A stretch of DNA of 64,000 bases from an uncultured bacterium (GTDB lineage Bacteria > Elusimicrobiota > Elusimicrobia > Elusimicrobiales > Elusimicrobiaceae). The first letter of the stretch is position 1. Each line of letters starts with the position of its first letter. Under the pieces are notes generated by a model. The model was not told the DNA's origin. It saw only the letters and a program-made list of their open reading frames with translations, and did not search any database. The translations under genes and the position numbers were made by a program. Where the stretch lies: positions 23,874 to 87,873 of the forward strand of contig CASFFZ010000003.1 in NCBI GenBank assembly GCA_949294095.1, in the 5' to 3' direction. Shown one piece after another: positions 17,270 to 26,474 of this stretch.

Positions 17270-18481
17270 TTAATCCCTCGTTAGTAATTTATCCCCGATT
17301 TTGATTTCTTTCGGAGCGTTTTTATCAAGCGCCCAGCGGATGCGGCGCATGCCTTCTACAATAGAGGCCTGATCCGCACAAAAGCTGATGCGCAAGTACC
17401 CTTCCGCCCCAAAGGACACACCGGGCACTACGGCCACCAACACCTTGTCCAGCAAGTATTGCGCCAACGCGCTGGAGTCGGCATTGTAATGGCTAAAATC
17501 GATGAACGAATAGAAAGTCCCTGCGGGTTTTTCCACCCGGATATGGGGAATTTGGGCCGCTTCTTTTAATAAAACGTCGCGATTTTCCTGCAAAATGCGG
17601 CACAAATCCGCTACGACCTGCTGGTCGCCGTTTAGCGCGGCCGCCGCGGCCGTTTCGGACAGGTCGCAATTGCACGACGTGCTCTGCGCCTGCATGCGGC
17701 CCATGGCGGCAATCAGTTCCTTATTGGCGCACACCGCCCACCCAATACGAAGCCCCGTCAGCCCGTAGAGTTTGGACACGCCGTTAATAATCACTAAATT
17801 TTTTCCTTCTTGGGCAAACGCACACGGATCGGGCGTTTTTTTGCCGTCAAACACCAATTGATGATAAATATCATCCATTACTAAAAAGAGGTTGTTCTTT
17901 TCGGCAAACTCCACTATGGTTTTAATAAAATCTGCGCTGTAAATTTGGCCGGAAGGATTGCAGGGGCTGTTAAGCAAAATGGCTTTGGTTTTGGGCGTAA
18001 CGGCCTGCAAAATGGCCTGCGCGCTTACCTGCAGGGAGCGGCCTTCGCCGCGCACCACCACAGGTTTTCCCCCCGCCAGGCGCACCATTTCCGGATAGCT
18101 GACCCAATACGGCGCCGGGAAAATCACTTCATCGCCCGGATCCACCGCGGCCAGCAAAAAGTTAAACAAAGCTTGTTTGGCGCCGGCGCTGATAATGACG
18201 TTGGCCGGTTCATAGCTGCGCCCGTAATGCGCTTGCGTGTAGCGCAAGACGGCGGCTTTCATTTCCGGCGTACCGGAAGAAGGCGTGTATTTAATCTTGC
18301 GGCTTTGCGCTTTGCGGATAATCGCCTCCACCGCCGCCTGCGGGGCCGGATAGGTAGGCTCGCCGCCGCCCAAGTGGATGACGGGCTGGCCGGCGGCTTT
18401 TAAGGCACGGGCTTTGGCATTAATTTTAAGCGTTGGAGAATCGCCGATTGCGGCGGAAAGTTTGCTTAGCGAAATGGACAT
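17270..18481 (-). CDS. Class I/II aminotransferase, probable aspartate aminotransferase
   Basis: A 403-residue PLP-dependent aminotransferase of fold type I. GGGEPTYPAP is the N-terminal substrate loop, SAGAKQALFNFLLA the cofactor phosphate region, NSPCNPSGQIYS carries the conserved Asn-Pro, and the Schiff-base lysine is in NGVSKLYGLTGLRIGWA; RISFC contains the carboxylate-binding arginine. It matches the 1-gamma aspartate aminotransferase group. Start at 18481 uses GAGGG upstream. Operon with pckA links aspartate and oxaloacetate metabolism. Confidence 0.9.
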   Translation of the reverse strand: MSISLSKLSAAIGDSPTLKINAKARALKAAGQPVIHLGGGEPTYPAPQAAVEAIIRKAQSRKIKYTPSSGTPEMKAAVLRYTQAHYGRSYEPANVIISAGAKQALFNFLLAAVDPGDEVIFPAPYWVSYPEMVRLAGGKPVVVRGEGRSLQVSAQAILQAVTPKTKAILLNSPCNPSGQIYSADFIKTIVEFAEKNNLFLVMDDIYHQLVFDGKKTPDPCAFAQEGKNLVIINGVSKLYGLTGLRIGWAVCANKELIAAMGRMQAQSTSCNCDLSETAAAAALNGDQQVVADLCRILQENRDVLLKEAAQIPHIRVEKPAGTFYSFIDFSHYNADSSALAQYLLDKVLVAVVPGVSFGAEGYLRISFCADQASIVEGMRRIRWALDKNAPKEIKIGDKLLTRD

Positions 18482-18531
18482 ATTTTTCCCTCTACGCACA
18501 TTCTAACATTTAATTTCAAAAAAAGGGAGAA

Positions 18532-18564
18532 TAAAAAATCCCCGCCCGATTACCGGGCGGGGAG
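18532..18564 (-). terminator. Terminator after the 963-residue protein gene
   Basis: On the minus strand TCCCCGCCCG pairs with CGGGCGGGGA, followed by TTTTTTATT. Confidence 0.88.
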
Positions 18565-18579
18565 AAAGAAAAGGAACGT

Positions 18580-21471
18580 CTATTTTTGGGGATCGTCCGG
18601 CCGGGCGGGCGAGGCCTTGTCCGGCACAATCCGGTCTTGCACCTGTTCGGTAAACGTCAGGCGGTCGCGGTGGATCAGCCCCGCCAACGCCGCCACTTCC
18701 CGGCGGATAAAATACTGGGTTTCTATATAAGGCTTCAGCCCGTTAAAACGCAGCCGTCTCACTTTTTTTACGGGATAAAAATCCGGCGTAAACAACGTCA
18801 AATACCCTGCCAGGCCGCCGCCGTCTAAGTATTTGGGTTTGGCTTTGTCGTATCCTTCCAGCCGCGCCCGCGGATAGAGGGTGGCTTTTAAGTGGGGAAT
18901 TTTTACCAAGGCGGCTTCCGCCTCGCGCACACCCAGCAGGTCGCGGGTGGGATCCAACCCGTCGCCCACCATGGTGCTCGCGCGCACCTGATCCAAATCC
19001 GGCTCTTTTAAATCTTTCAGATACGGAACGGACTCCAGGGTAATGATATGCGGTTTGAGCGTGCCGAAATCAAACGTAACCACCGGCACTTTAAAAAAGC
19101 GGATTAAATCAAACCGGCTGACGGTGGAAGTTCCGTCGTACCCCGGCTGCACACGGCCCATGTAGCCGCCGTCCGAGAAGGACATTTGGCACACGCCGCC
19201 CACTTTATCAAAATTATTCACTTTTACCGTCATGGACGAAGGCGTAGCGTCTTCCAAGATAACGCCGCGCGTATAGTCTTGCTCGTTGGTGCGCACGGGC
19301 GCGCCGAACGATTTGCGGTACTGCGAAGCCATAATCGTGCCAAATTGATCCAGCGTCAAATAAGAGGATGTTTTTCCCAACACGAACCAGTCCTGGATGC
19401 GATCCAGCCACGACACGTGTTCCGGCGCGCTCTGGTTAATATATTCCGCCGCCGCCAGGTTGCGGCGTTCGTTTTCCCACGCCACCCATTTGTTGCTGTT
19501 TAAAAAGAACTCCGGCATCCGGCCTTCTTTAAAAAATGCGGTCGGCCGGGTTTGGGTAAAGTATTCCTTCAGGCTGACGGTAGTGCCGTTGGCCAATTTA
19601 ACCGGGTCGCGCCAGAGTTTATTGATTAAATCCCGGTCTGCGCGCAGGCCCGGCTTGCGGATTTCCGCCACCAACTCTTTCCAATTGTGGCGCAGGCCCG
19701 CCGTCATCTGCGGATCATTGGTATAGCGAAAGCCCTGTTTAAAACTGTAGTCCGCCATAGAGGTGGCCAAATCTTTCAATTCCACATTATGCGTGTAGAT
19801 AGAGCCGTCCTCTTCCGCCAATTCCACAAACCGTTTTACGTTTTCATTAAATTTATTTTTATAATACCCGGCCGGCAGGCGCTTGGTGCCGGCAATTAAA
19901 CGGTCATCATACATAAAATCCGGCAGGCGGCCCGTTTCGCGGATGGGGTTTAAGATCACTTTTTCCGCTTCTTCCAGCGGCATATAATACAAATACTCCA
20001 TCACGTTATTGGCTTTGGCGGCGGACATTCCCTCTATGGCTTCCACCTGATCCCGCGGGCGGAAATAGCCGTTTCGGAAATACTCCAGCCAATCGCGTAT
20101 GATGCTTTCTTCATCCTCCAGCCCCGACGGATATTGCTTGCTTACCAACCCCGTCCGCGGGGTTCGCTTCAAAACCGGGACAACCGGGTTATATTCCCCT
20201 TCTGCGCTGGGCTCCGCCGCCGGCGTCTGGGCCGCGGGAGAAAACCATTTTTTGGCTTTATCCAACCAATGCAGTACGGGAAAGCCGGAATATATTACGC
20301 CGCCGCCCGTTTGCACGGAACGCTTTAAAAAGCCGTACGAAGCCGATTTTGCCTCCGCACCGGGGGTTTGTTCGGCCTGCAGCGAAGGAGCAATATAAAC
20401 CGGAATATCTTTTGGGAGCGAAGTCGCTGGCTGCGGCGTTTGCTGCGGCGCTTGTGCCTGTGCCGGCGCCTGCGGCGTGCGGGCGGGCAGACGCTTTACA
20501 AAACGGGGCTTCATTTCCAGCCATTTTTTGGTGCCCTGTTCCGAAAAATCCAACTGCCGCCGATTCAATCGGCTGGCCTGGCAAAACGGCGGAAGCAAGG
20601 CCTCCCAATCGGTTGGGGAAACGGCTTCTGGTTTCCCTTCCGGCAAGGCAACCGGCAAACGGTTATTCCGGATAAAAGCCGCCATCTGCCCCCAAGCTTC
20701 TCCCTGCGGGGCGACGGCCATCAATTGGCCCAAGGCGTCATAATCTTTTAATTGCAGAAAAGCGCGTGCGGCGGCCGTAAAAAAGACGGGCTCCACCGCG
20801 CTTTGGGCGGCCGCCTCGTAAACGGAAAGCAACAACGACACATCCTTTTTCGTGCCGTAAAAACCGATTCCGGCCATATCCGCCAAGGCTTCCCCGGTTT
20901 GCACAAGCAGCGGATTGCCCTGCTGTACTAACGAGCGGACATCTTGAACGCCTTTCCAACGGGAAAGGATATTTTTCTTTTTAATTAAATCCAACCGGTA
21001 CGCCTGCAGGGCGCGTTCGGCCTGCAGGGCAACCAACGGCACCTGTTGCTGCAGGGTAAGCGTTAAAAATTCATTTTGCAGCAACGCCAGCTGTTCCTCC
21101 TTTGGCGAAACGGCCAAAATAGCCCGGATCAGCCCGAAAGAACTTTTCCCTTCCGCCACGGCCCGGCGCACCCACTGCGCAGGCGTTTGCTGCTGCCGCA
21201 TCACTTGCTCGGCCACCGTTGTTTGCAACGTGTTTTCATCCACCAACGGACGTTGTGCCGCCCAAGCCGGGTTGACGGGCCCGCGCGCCGGCGGGAGAGA
21301 CACCCCGGGCGCATAGCGCAAGCCGCCGACGCCGGAGCGAATGGAACCGGGCAACTGCTTGGCCCCGCTTCCCAACGCTTTTGCAGTTCCTCGCATCATT
21401 TTGACCGGCAGCTGGCCAGCGGCGGGCAGGCATACCCCTAAAGCAGTCAATAAACACAAAATCCGTTTCAT
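18580..21471 (-). CDS. Large secreted protein of unknown function
   Basis: A 963-residue protein with a signal peptide (MKRILCLLTALGVCLPAAGQ). After a Gly/Ser-rich segment, residues 70-310 are alpha-helical and resemble irregular HEAT/TPR-like packing. Residues 330-380 are a Pro/Gln/Ala-rich linker (PAQAQAPQQTPQPATS). The C-terminal ~550 residues are a globular region rich in Tyr, Trp, Lys and Arg with no motif I recognise. The start at 21471 has a GGAA-type site; an in-frame ATG five codons earlier is weaker. It is monocistronic. Its size and secretion suggest an envelope or surface role, possibly lineage-specific. Function unknown. Confidence 0.8.
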   Translation of the reverse strand: MKRILCLLTALGVCLPAAGQLPVKMMRGTAKALGSGAKQLPGSIRSGVGGLRYAPGVSLPPARGPVNPAWAAQRPLVDENTLQTTVAEQVMRQQQTPAQWVRRAVAEGKSSFGLIRAILAVSPKEEQLALLQNEFLTLTLQQQVPLVALQAERALQAYRLDLIKKKNILSRWKGVQDVRSLVQQGNPLLVQTGEALADMAGIGFYGTKKDVSLLLSVYEAAAQSAVEPVFFTAAARAFLQLKDYDALGQLMAVAPQGEAWGQMAAFIRNNRLPVALPEGKPEAVSPTDWEALLPPFCQASRLNRRQLDFSEQGTKKWLEMKPRFVKRLPARTPQAPAQAQAPQQTPQPATSLPKDIPVYIAPSLQAEQTPGAEAKSASYGFLKRSVQTGGGVIYSGFPVLHWLDKAKKWFSPAAQTPAAEPSAEGEYNPVVPVLKRTPRTGLVSKQYPSGLEDEESIIRDWLEYFRNGYFRPRDQVEAIEGMSAAKANNVMEYLYYMPLEEAEKVILNPIRETGRLPDFMYDDRLIAGTKRLPAGYYKNKFNENVKRFVELAEEDGSIYTHNVELKDLATSMADYSFKQGFRYTNDPQMTAGLRHNWKELVAEIRKPGLRADRDLINKLWRDPVKLANGTTVSLKEYFTQTRPTAFFKEGRMPEFFLNSNKWVAWENERRNLAAAEYINQSAPEHVSWLDRIQDWFVLGKTSSYLTLDQFGTIMASQYRKSFGAPVRTNEQDYTRGVILEDATPSSMTVKVNNFDKVGGVCQMSFSDGGYMGRVQPGYDGTSTVSRFDLIRFFKVPVVTFDFGTLKPHIITLESVPYLKDLKEPDLDQVRASTMVGDGLDPTRDLLGVREAEAALVKIPHLKATLYPRARLEGYDKAKPKYLDGGGLAGYLTLFTPDFYPVKKVRRLRFNGLKPYIETQYFIRREVAALAGLIHRDRLTFTEQVQDRIVPDKASPARPDDPQK

Positions 21472-21586
21472 AATCTTTCCTTCCAAACCATTAGCTTATT
21501 TTTTTATTATGCTATATCCCGCCCCTGCAAACAAGGGCCTTTAGCCCCAGAACAAAAGGCTAATGGGCCCATGTAAAAAATAGGTC

Positions 21587-22414
21587 TTACAGTGCCGCCA
21601 GCTTATCTAACAGCGGGCAAACGGCGTCCTCGCGCACAAATTCGATGCGTCCTTCGTCCGCCGCCTGCGCCACCGCCGGATTAAGCGGCAAGCGCATGAC
21701 GGGAGAAAGGTTAAATTCTTTTCCCATTTCTTCCGCGCGGCTTTTGCCAAACAACTCAATTTCTTTTCCGCAGTCCGGGCATTTTAAATAGCTCATATTT
21801 TCCACCAGCCCCAACACCGGAACCTTCATCATTTGGGCCATTTTCACGGCTTTGCCCACAATCATCTGCACCAGTTCCTGCGGGGAGGATACAATCACAA
21901 TCCCGTCCACCGGCAGCGATTGGAACACCGTCAGCGTTACGTCCCCGGTGCCGGGCGGCATGTCAATAAACAAATAGTCCACGTCTTCCCACACCACATC
22001 CGTCCAAAATTGGCGCACCGTGCCGGTAATCAAGGCGCCGCGCCAAATGACGGGATCGGTCTCCTTTTCCAACAGCAGGTTTAAAGACATCACCTGTATG
22101 CCCTGCCGGCTTTTGACGGGGTAAATGCCGTCTTGGTCGCCGGTGGCGCGCTCGTGCATGCCGAACATTTTGGGAATGGACGGGCCGGTAATGTCGGCGT
22201 CCAAAATGCCGCACGAATAGCCGCGGCGCGTCATTTCCACCGCCAGCAGGCTGGTTACAAAAGATTTTCCCACCCCGCCTTTGCCGCTTACCACGCCGAT
22301 GACGTGTTTGATGCGGCTTCTCAAGTGGGGTTTGTCTTTGGGCATTTCGCCCGGGTTGCGGCTGGAGCAGTTGGCACTGCAGGAGCTGCAATCGTGGTTG
22401 CAATTTTCGCTCAT
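21587..22414 (-). CDS. Mrp/NBP35-family Fe-S carrier ATPase
   Basis: A 275-residue P-loop ATPase that carries iron-sulfur clusters to apoproteins. The deviant Walker A is GVVSGKGGVGKSFVTSLL; ILDADITGPSIPKMFG and FIDMPPGTGDVTL follow. The N-terminus holds a cysteine cluster (CNHDCSSCSANC) like NBP35-type scaffolds, and CPDCG near residue 215 supplies the bridging CxxC. An AGAGG site lies upstream. It ends the minus-strand group 24611-21587, eight bases after the GDYXXLXY gene. Confidence 0.93.
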   Translation of the reverse strand: MSENCNHDCSSCSANCSSRNPGEMPKDKPHLRSRIKHVIGVVSGKGGVGKSFVTSLLAVEMTRRGYSCGILDADITGPSIPKMFGMHERATGDQDGIYPVKSRQGIQVMSLNLLLEKETDPVIWRGALITGTVRQFWTDVVWEDVDYLFIDMPPGTGDVTLTVFQSLPVDGIVIVSSPQELVQMIVGKAVKMAQMMKVPVLGLVENMSYLKCPDCGKEIELFGKSRAEEMGKEFNLSPVMRLPLNPAVAQAADEGRIEFVREDAVCPLLDKLAAL

Positions 22415-22422
22415 AATAACCT

Positions 22423-22860
22423 CTAGTGAATTTCGTTAAATTTTTCGTCCGTCAACGCTTCTATTAAAAACCGTCCGCCCGGCAGCTGGCGCATTTTGGC
22501 ATAAGCCGCTCCTTCGTATTTCGTGCCGGTGCCTTCCTGAAAATAAAATTGGTGCGGCAGGCGCAGGCGGCTTTCAAAAGGGAAAACCTTTACTTCCCGC
22601 TCCGTCGGGGCGGTTTGCACTACGCCGTTTTCCGCCGCGTAGAACACAACGGCTTGGCCGTTTTCCCAATGCTCCGGGGATCTTTCCAAATCGTAAAAAA
22701 GTTCCATATAATCCCCGCTTAACATCGCCCGCGGATCCACGGGCGCCATTTTAAAATACACGGCGGGCGCCTGTTGCCGCGCGGCCTGCGTACGCCACGC
22801 GTAGCCGCCCAGCAAAACGGCCAGCACCACCGCCGCCGCCAAAAAGATTTTACCGCGCAT
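22423..22860 (-). CDS. GDYXXLXY-domain protein
   Basis: A 145-residue protein with one N-terminal membrane anchor (IFLAAAVVLAVLLGGYAW) and the diagnostic motif LSGDYMELFYDLE near residue 50. Members of this family are normally encoded beside DUF2157 and DUF4401 membrane proteins, as here. The start at 22860 overlaps the DUF4401 gene end by 11 bases. The biochemical role is unknown; the mature part probably faces the periplasm. Confidence 0.85.
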   Translation of the reverse strand: MRGKIFLAAAVVLAVLLGGYAWRTQAARQQAPAVYFKMAPVDPRAMLSGDYMELFYDLERSPEHWENGQAVVFYAAENGVVQTAPTEREVKVFPFESRLRLPHQFYFQEGTGTKYEGAAYAKMRQLPGGRFLIEALTDEKFNEIH

Positions 22861-23761
22861 AAGCCCCCCTTCTTTTCTGCCAAGCGTACACCGAAAGCAG
22901 GATGAGCCCCGCCGCCCACAAATAAAAACTCTTTGCCAACAGCGTCGCGTGCATATGATAGTACAACCACACGAGCGACAGCGCAAACACCCCTATCCCG
23001 GCGATTTTTAAGCTCAGCCGGTTCCGGCTAAACGCCAACGCCAACAGCGCTGCGCCCATTACCGTGCCGACGTTTGTCAAATAAGCAAGCACCACCATCA
23101 GCACCGCCAGCCATACATTAAAATCCTTCCCCGCGCGCCACGCATACACGCCGCACAAACACAGGGCCAAAAAAAGCGTATTAAACGGAAGCGTCGCCAC
23201 ATTTCCGCCCATCCACGCAAGTCCAAACGCCGCCAGACACGCCGGCAGCAACCCCCACGCCACCGGGCGCAATTTTTCGCCGGGCACAAAAAACAATAAA
23301 TACGCCCCCACAAACAGCAGCACGCTAAAGCTCTCCAGCCACGGCCACGTTACGGTGCGCACTTGGAACACCCATATTAAAAGAGCCATTGCACTGGCAA
23401 AGCTCATCACGGCGCGATCTATTTTTTGCGTAAAAACCGGGTACCCCGCCAGTGTGATTCCCAACACCAGCCAGAACGCCTGCCCGGCGCTTAAGTGCCA
23501 CAGCATGAGCAGCCCGAAAATTACCATTCCTTTTCCGCAGATCGAAAACGCCAGCGCCGCCTGCGTCCAAAACGCCCCGGCCACGCCGCGCGTGCGCCCG
23601 GCCGCATACGTCCATACCGCCGCCAGAAGCACAAGCAACCCCCCCGCACCCAAAAAGGAAGGCCACCCCATCAGCAAAATGCCAATCAAGCAAGACAGCC
23701 ACGCCCCAACAGCCACCAGGGCAGACACCATAAAAGGCAGTTTCGTTTCCGTATTAGTCAC
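22850..23761 (-). CDS. DUF4401-family membrane protein
   Basis: A 303-residue polytopic protein with about ten hydrophobic helices separated by short Arg/Lys turns, ending in LLSVYAWQKRRGAYAR. The start is taken as GTG at 23761: it overlaps the DUF2157 stop codon and has GGGAGG six bases upstream; the next ATG (23731) lacks such a site. Together with DUF2157 and GDYXXLXY proteins it forms a widespread three-gene module of unknown function. Confidence 0.82.
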   Translation of the reverse strand: MTNTETKLPFMVSALVAVGAWLSCLIGILLMGWPSFLGAGGLLVLLAAVWTYAAGRTRGVAGAFWTQAALAFSICGKGMVIFGLLMLWHLSAGQAFWLVLGITLAGYPVFTQKIDRAVMSFASAMALLIWVFQVRTVTWPWLESFSVLLFVGAYLLFFVPGEKLRPVAWGLLPACLAAFGLAWMGGNVATLPFNTLFLALCLCGVYAWRAGKDFNVWLAVLMVVLAYLTNVGTVMGAALLALAFSRNRLSLKIAGIGVFALSLVWLYYHMHATLLAKSFYLWAAGLILLSVYAWQKRRGAYAR

Positions 23762-24611
23762 GGCGCACCTCCCCGCGGCTGAGGGCATATACCGCCCACC
23801 CGCTGCCGACAAACAGCGCCATTACCGCCAGCACCGTCCCAATACCGTCGCCAAGATTTAATGAAGAAATGACCTGCTCCGCCAGCAACACATCCAACGC
23901 CAGCGCGCAAAACCCAAGCTGCACCGTCCCGCGGCCCAAACGCCACGCATACAACCCCAAAAGCGCCATCAGCCCCAAGCTGCTCCAAAAGTGCACCGTC
24001 CACCCGCTCCCCAGGCCGTCAAGCAGGCTAAACCACAGCGCCGCCGCCAAAAAGAAGAGAGAAAACCAACCGCTTTCTCCGCGGCGCCGCGCGGCCCACT
24101 CGCTGGCGGCAAAACAAAGCGTATTAAACAAAATTAAGATCCACATATACTCGGACGTCATCCACAAGCTCCAGCGCGAGAGGATATATCCGTTGCACGC
24201 CGCCGCCCACAACAGCCACAGCCAGCGGTTTCCCGCCAGCACCGCAAGCGGCAACAGACTGACGGCCCAGGCCAGGCAAAACTCATATACAAAGGCTCCC
24301 GTCTGATACACCTGTCCGTACACAACCCAAAACAGCCCCACAAACAGGCCGCACGCAAAGCTGAGCACTTTGCCGGCGTTATGTTGCAATCCGGCGCGAT
24401 ACGCTCCCGCCGCACAGGCCAGCAGCCCGACAAGCGGCAGCGCAAACTTAGAAAGCAATCCCCACGCGGCCCAGTTGTACGCCACAAAGCACACCGTGCC
24501 CGCCAAAAAAAGTGCCGCCCCCGTCAGCCCGCACAGCGGGCCCACCCAGGCGGGGACTACAGCAAATAAATCGGTTGAAAGGGCGTTAAAAGCCCCTTGT
24601 TTTTTGGTCAT
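23754..24611 (-). CDS. DUF2157-family membrane protein
   Basis: A 285-residue polytopic protein. The N-terminal region (VPAWVGPLCGLTGAALFLAG) begins a series of about eight membrane helices, typical of DUF2157 predicted membrane proteins. It lies first in the three-gene DUF2157-DUF4401-GDYXXLXY operon. Its ATG follows TATAAT by six bases without a ribosome site, suggesting a leaderless mRNA. It is divergent from an alpha/beta hydrolase gene. Function unknown. Confidence 0.82.
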   Translation of the reverse strand: MTKKQGAFNALSTDLFAVVPAWVGPLCGLTGAALFLAGTVCFVAYNWAAWGLLSKFALPLVGLLACAAGAYRAGLQHNAGKVLSFACGLFVGLFWVVYGQVYQTGAFVYEFCLAWAVSLLPLAVLAGNRWLWLLWAAACNGYILSRWSLWMTSEYMWILILFNTLCFAASEWAARRRGESGWFSLFFLAAALWFSLLDGLGSGWTVHFWSSLGLMALLGLYAWRLGRGTVQLGFCALALDVLLAEQVISSLNLGDGIGTVLAVMALFVGSGWAVYALSRGEVRRD

Positions 24612-24617
24612 ACGTTC

Positions 24618-24623
24618 ATTATA
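24618..24623 (-). promoter_or_regulatory. Extended -10 element, leaderless start of the DUF2157 gene
   Basis: On the minus strand TGG-TATAAT is followed by GAACGT and the ATG at 24611. No Shine-Dalgarno sequence. Confidence 0.6.
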
Positions 24624-24651
24624 CCAAATGCCTTTCGGGGCGTGGAAAAGC

Positions 24652-24657
24652 TATAAT
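24652..24657 (+). promoter_or_regulatory. -10 element, leaderless start of the hydrolase gene
   Basis: TATAAT is followed by six bases (ATAGGT) and ATG at 24664. No ribosome-binding site fits between promoter and start. Confidence 0.6.
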
Positions 24658-24663
24658 ATAGGT

Positions 24664-25485
24664 ATGATTGGAGTACTTCTTTTCGCTGTATTGGCAGGGG
24701 TGTGGTATGGCCTTTCCCGGTTGGGGGCCCATATCGTGTTCCGCCCGCAAAAAAAACGCTGGCCGATGACGCTTCCTTTTCAAAACGCCGCATTTGACGC
24801 GCCGGACGGCACCCCCGTTACCGGCGTGTATCTGCCCGCCCAAACGGGCCGCCCCACGTTGCTTTTTTTCCACGGACGCGGCGGCAATGTATCGCATTTT
24901 GAAAAATTCGCCCACGTGTACGCTTCCAAAGGATACGGCATTTTTATGTTTGACTACCGCGGGTTTGGCCTCTCCAAAGGGCGCCCTTCCCAAAAACATA
25001 TGTTTGAAGACGCCTTGGCCGCCGCGCGCTATCTGATCAATACCCTGCACATCCGCCCGCAGGAAATTGTGCTCTACGGCCATTCGTTGGGAAACGCGCC
25101 GGCCCTGTTTGTGGGCCAAACGCTGGGGAAATTGCCTTTTAAGGCGATCATTTTGCAAAGCCCTTTTTTAAGTACGCCGGATATGGCGGTCTGCCTGTGG
25201 AAACACGTTTACGAGCCGGCTTCTTTCCTCTACCGCGCCACCAAAGTGTTCGTTACGCCGTTTCTTTGGTTCAACCGTTTTGAAAACACCCTCCCCGCCG
25301 GGCAAATCAAACTGCCTGCTCTTGTGTGCATGAGCCGCGCAGACGCCACCATCCCCTGGAAAATGAGCGCGCGCCTGGCCGATTACATCCAACATCCCAA
25401 ACGCTTTCTGTCCGATCACGGCGGGCATGACGAATTTGCCTGGGCTGCCGACGCGGCAGATGCGTTTCTTAAAAACCTTTCGTAA
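24664..25485 (+). CDS. Membrane-anchored alpha/beta hydrolase
   Basis: A 273-residue alpha/beta hydrolase with an N-terminal hydrophobic anchor (MIGVLLFAVLAGVWYGL). The oxyanion block is LLFFHGRGGN, the nucleophile elbow is YGHSLGNAP (Ser in GHSLG), FDYRGFGLSKGRPS is typical of the BEM46/YfhR-like branch, the acid is in MSRADATIPW and the histidine in GGHDEF. So all catalytic residues are present. An esterase or peptidase-like role at the membrane is likely; the substrate is unknown. It is followed after 42 bases by a paralog lacking the serine (25528-26382). Confidence 0.88.
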   Translation: MIGVLLFAVLAGVWYGLSRLGAHIVFRPQKKRWPMTLPFQNAAFDAPDGTPVTGVYLPAQTGRPTLLFFHGRGGNVSHFEKFAHVYASKGYGIFMFDYRGFGLSKGRPSQKHMFEDALAAARYLINTLHIRPQEIVLYGHSLGNAPALFVGQTLGKLPFKAIILQSPFLSTPDMAVCLWKHVYEPASFLYRATKVFVTPFLWFNRFENTLPAGQIKLPALVCMSRADATIPWKMSARLADYIQHPKRFLSDHGGHDEFAWAADAADAFLKNLS

Positions 25486-25527
25486 ACACCGTTTTTTTGT
25501 TACTATAAAAAGCAGGGAGGCCGGCCT

Positions 25528-26382
25528 ATGCGTAAACTTCTTCCTTTTTTTCTGTTGCTTTTGTTAATTGCCGCCTGGGCAGTATTCTTTGACCGGGCCA
25601 CCGCCCATTTTGTATTTGAGCCGTCCACCCAGGTCTATTCCTTGCAAGAACCCTTTGAAGAGCGCTCTTTCCCCGCGCAAAACGGCCAGCCGCTTTACGC
25701 CTTGTACCACCCGGCCGATTCGGGGAAACCCACTTTGTTGGTGTTTCACGGAAGTAAATACAATATCTACAGCTTTCAGGATTTTGTGCTTCCGTATGCC
25801 CAAAAAGGATACGGCATTTTTTTGTTTGATTACCGCGGATACGGCAAAAGCGAAGGCCGCCCGTCTCAACCCCATATGTACGAAGACGCCACCGCCGCCC
25901 TGTTTTACTTGATGCTTAAACTGCAGGTGCATCCGAAAGACATCGTTCTGTGGGGTTTTGCCTTGGGCGCCTCGCCTGCGCTGCATCTTGCCTCCCAATA
26001 CAACCGACTGCCTTTTCAAGGGGTCATTCTGCAAAGCCCTTTTACGAATATCACGGATATGGGGTTCTATATGTTGGCGCAAAAATACGAAGAAACCCCG
26101 GCGGCCAATTTTATTTCCCTTTTCTTAAAACCAATTTTGTGGAATAAAAATTTTGACAATACCCAAATGATAGAACAGGTACGCGCTCCTATGCTTATTG
26201 GCGCTTCGCAAATGGACAGAACCGTTCCGTGGGCCATGAGCCGCAGATTGGCTGCCAAAGCGCCCGAAGGCACGCGGAAGTTTTTCTCCCCTATCGGCGT
26301 ACACCATAGCCCGGAATGGATGGAAAAAGAAATTCTTTCTTTTTTAACCCCGCCCGAAACCCAAGCCGCCGCAGCCGAATAA
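25528..26382 (+). CDS. Alpha/beta hydrolase paralog with missing nucleophile serine
   Basis: A 284-residue paralog of the preceding hydrolase, with an N-terminal signal/anchor (LLPFFLLLLLIAAWAVFF) and the shared FDYRGYGKSEGRPS block. The nucleophile elbow reads WGFALGASPAL: alanine (GCC codon) stands where GxSxG needs serine. The acid (SQMDRTVPW) and histidine (GVHHSPEW) remain. It is likely catalytically impaired, or uses another residue, and may act as a partner of the active paralog. It has a GGGAGG site. A Pro/Ala tail ends the protein. Confidence 0.85.
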   Translation: MRKLLPFFLLLLLIAAWAVFFDRATAHFVFEPSTQVYSLQEPFEERSFPAQNGQPLYALYHPADSGKPTLLVFHGSKYNIYSFQDFVLPYAQKGYGIFLFDYRGYGKSEGRPSQPHMYEDATAALFYLMLKLQVHPKDIVLWGFALGASPALHLASQYNRLPFQGVILQSPFTNITDMGFYMLAQKYEETPAANFISLFLKPILWNKNFDNTQMIEQVRAPMLIGASQMDRTVPWAMSRRLAAKAPEGTRKFFSPIGVHHSPEWMEKEILSFLTPPETQAAAAE

Positions 26383-26474
26383 AAGTTTTATGACCTGTTT
26401 GCCAAGCAGGGGAGTGGGAAGTTTGGTATAATATATAAGCGCCGCAGGCCAGCCACTCGGCAAAGGCGTACGTT

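Noticed and set aside
16228..17304. 358-codon plus-strand open frame opposite pckA
   Set aside because: Antisense of an intact PEPCK; no start signals or family features.
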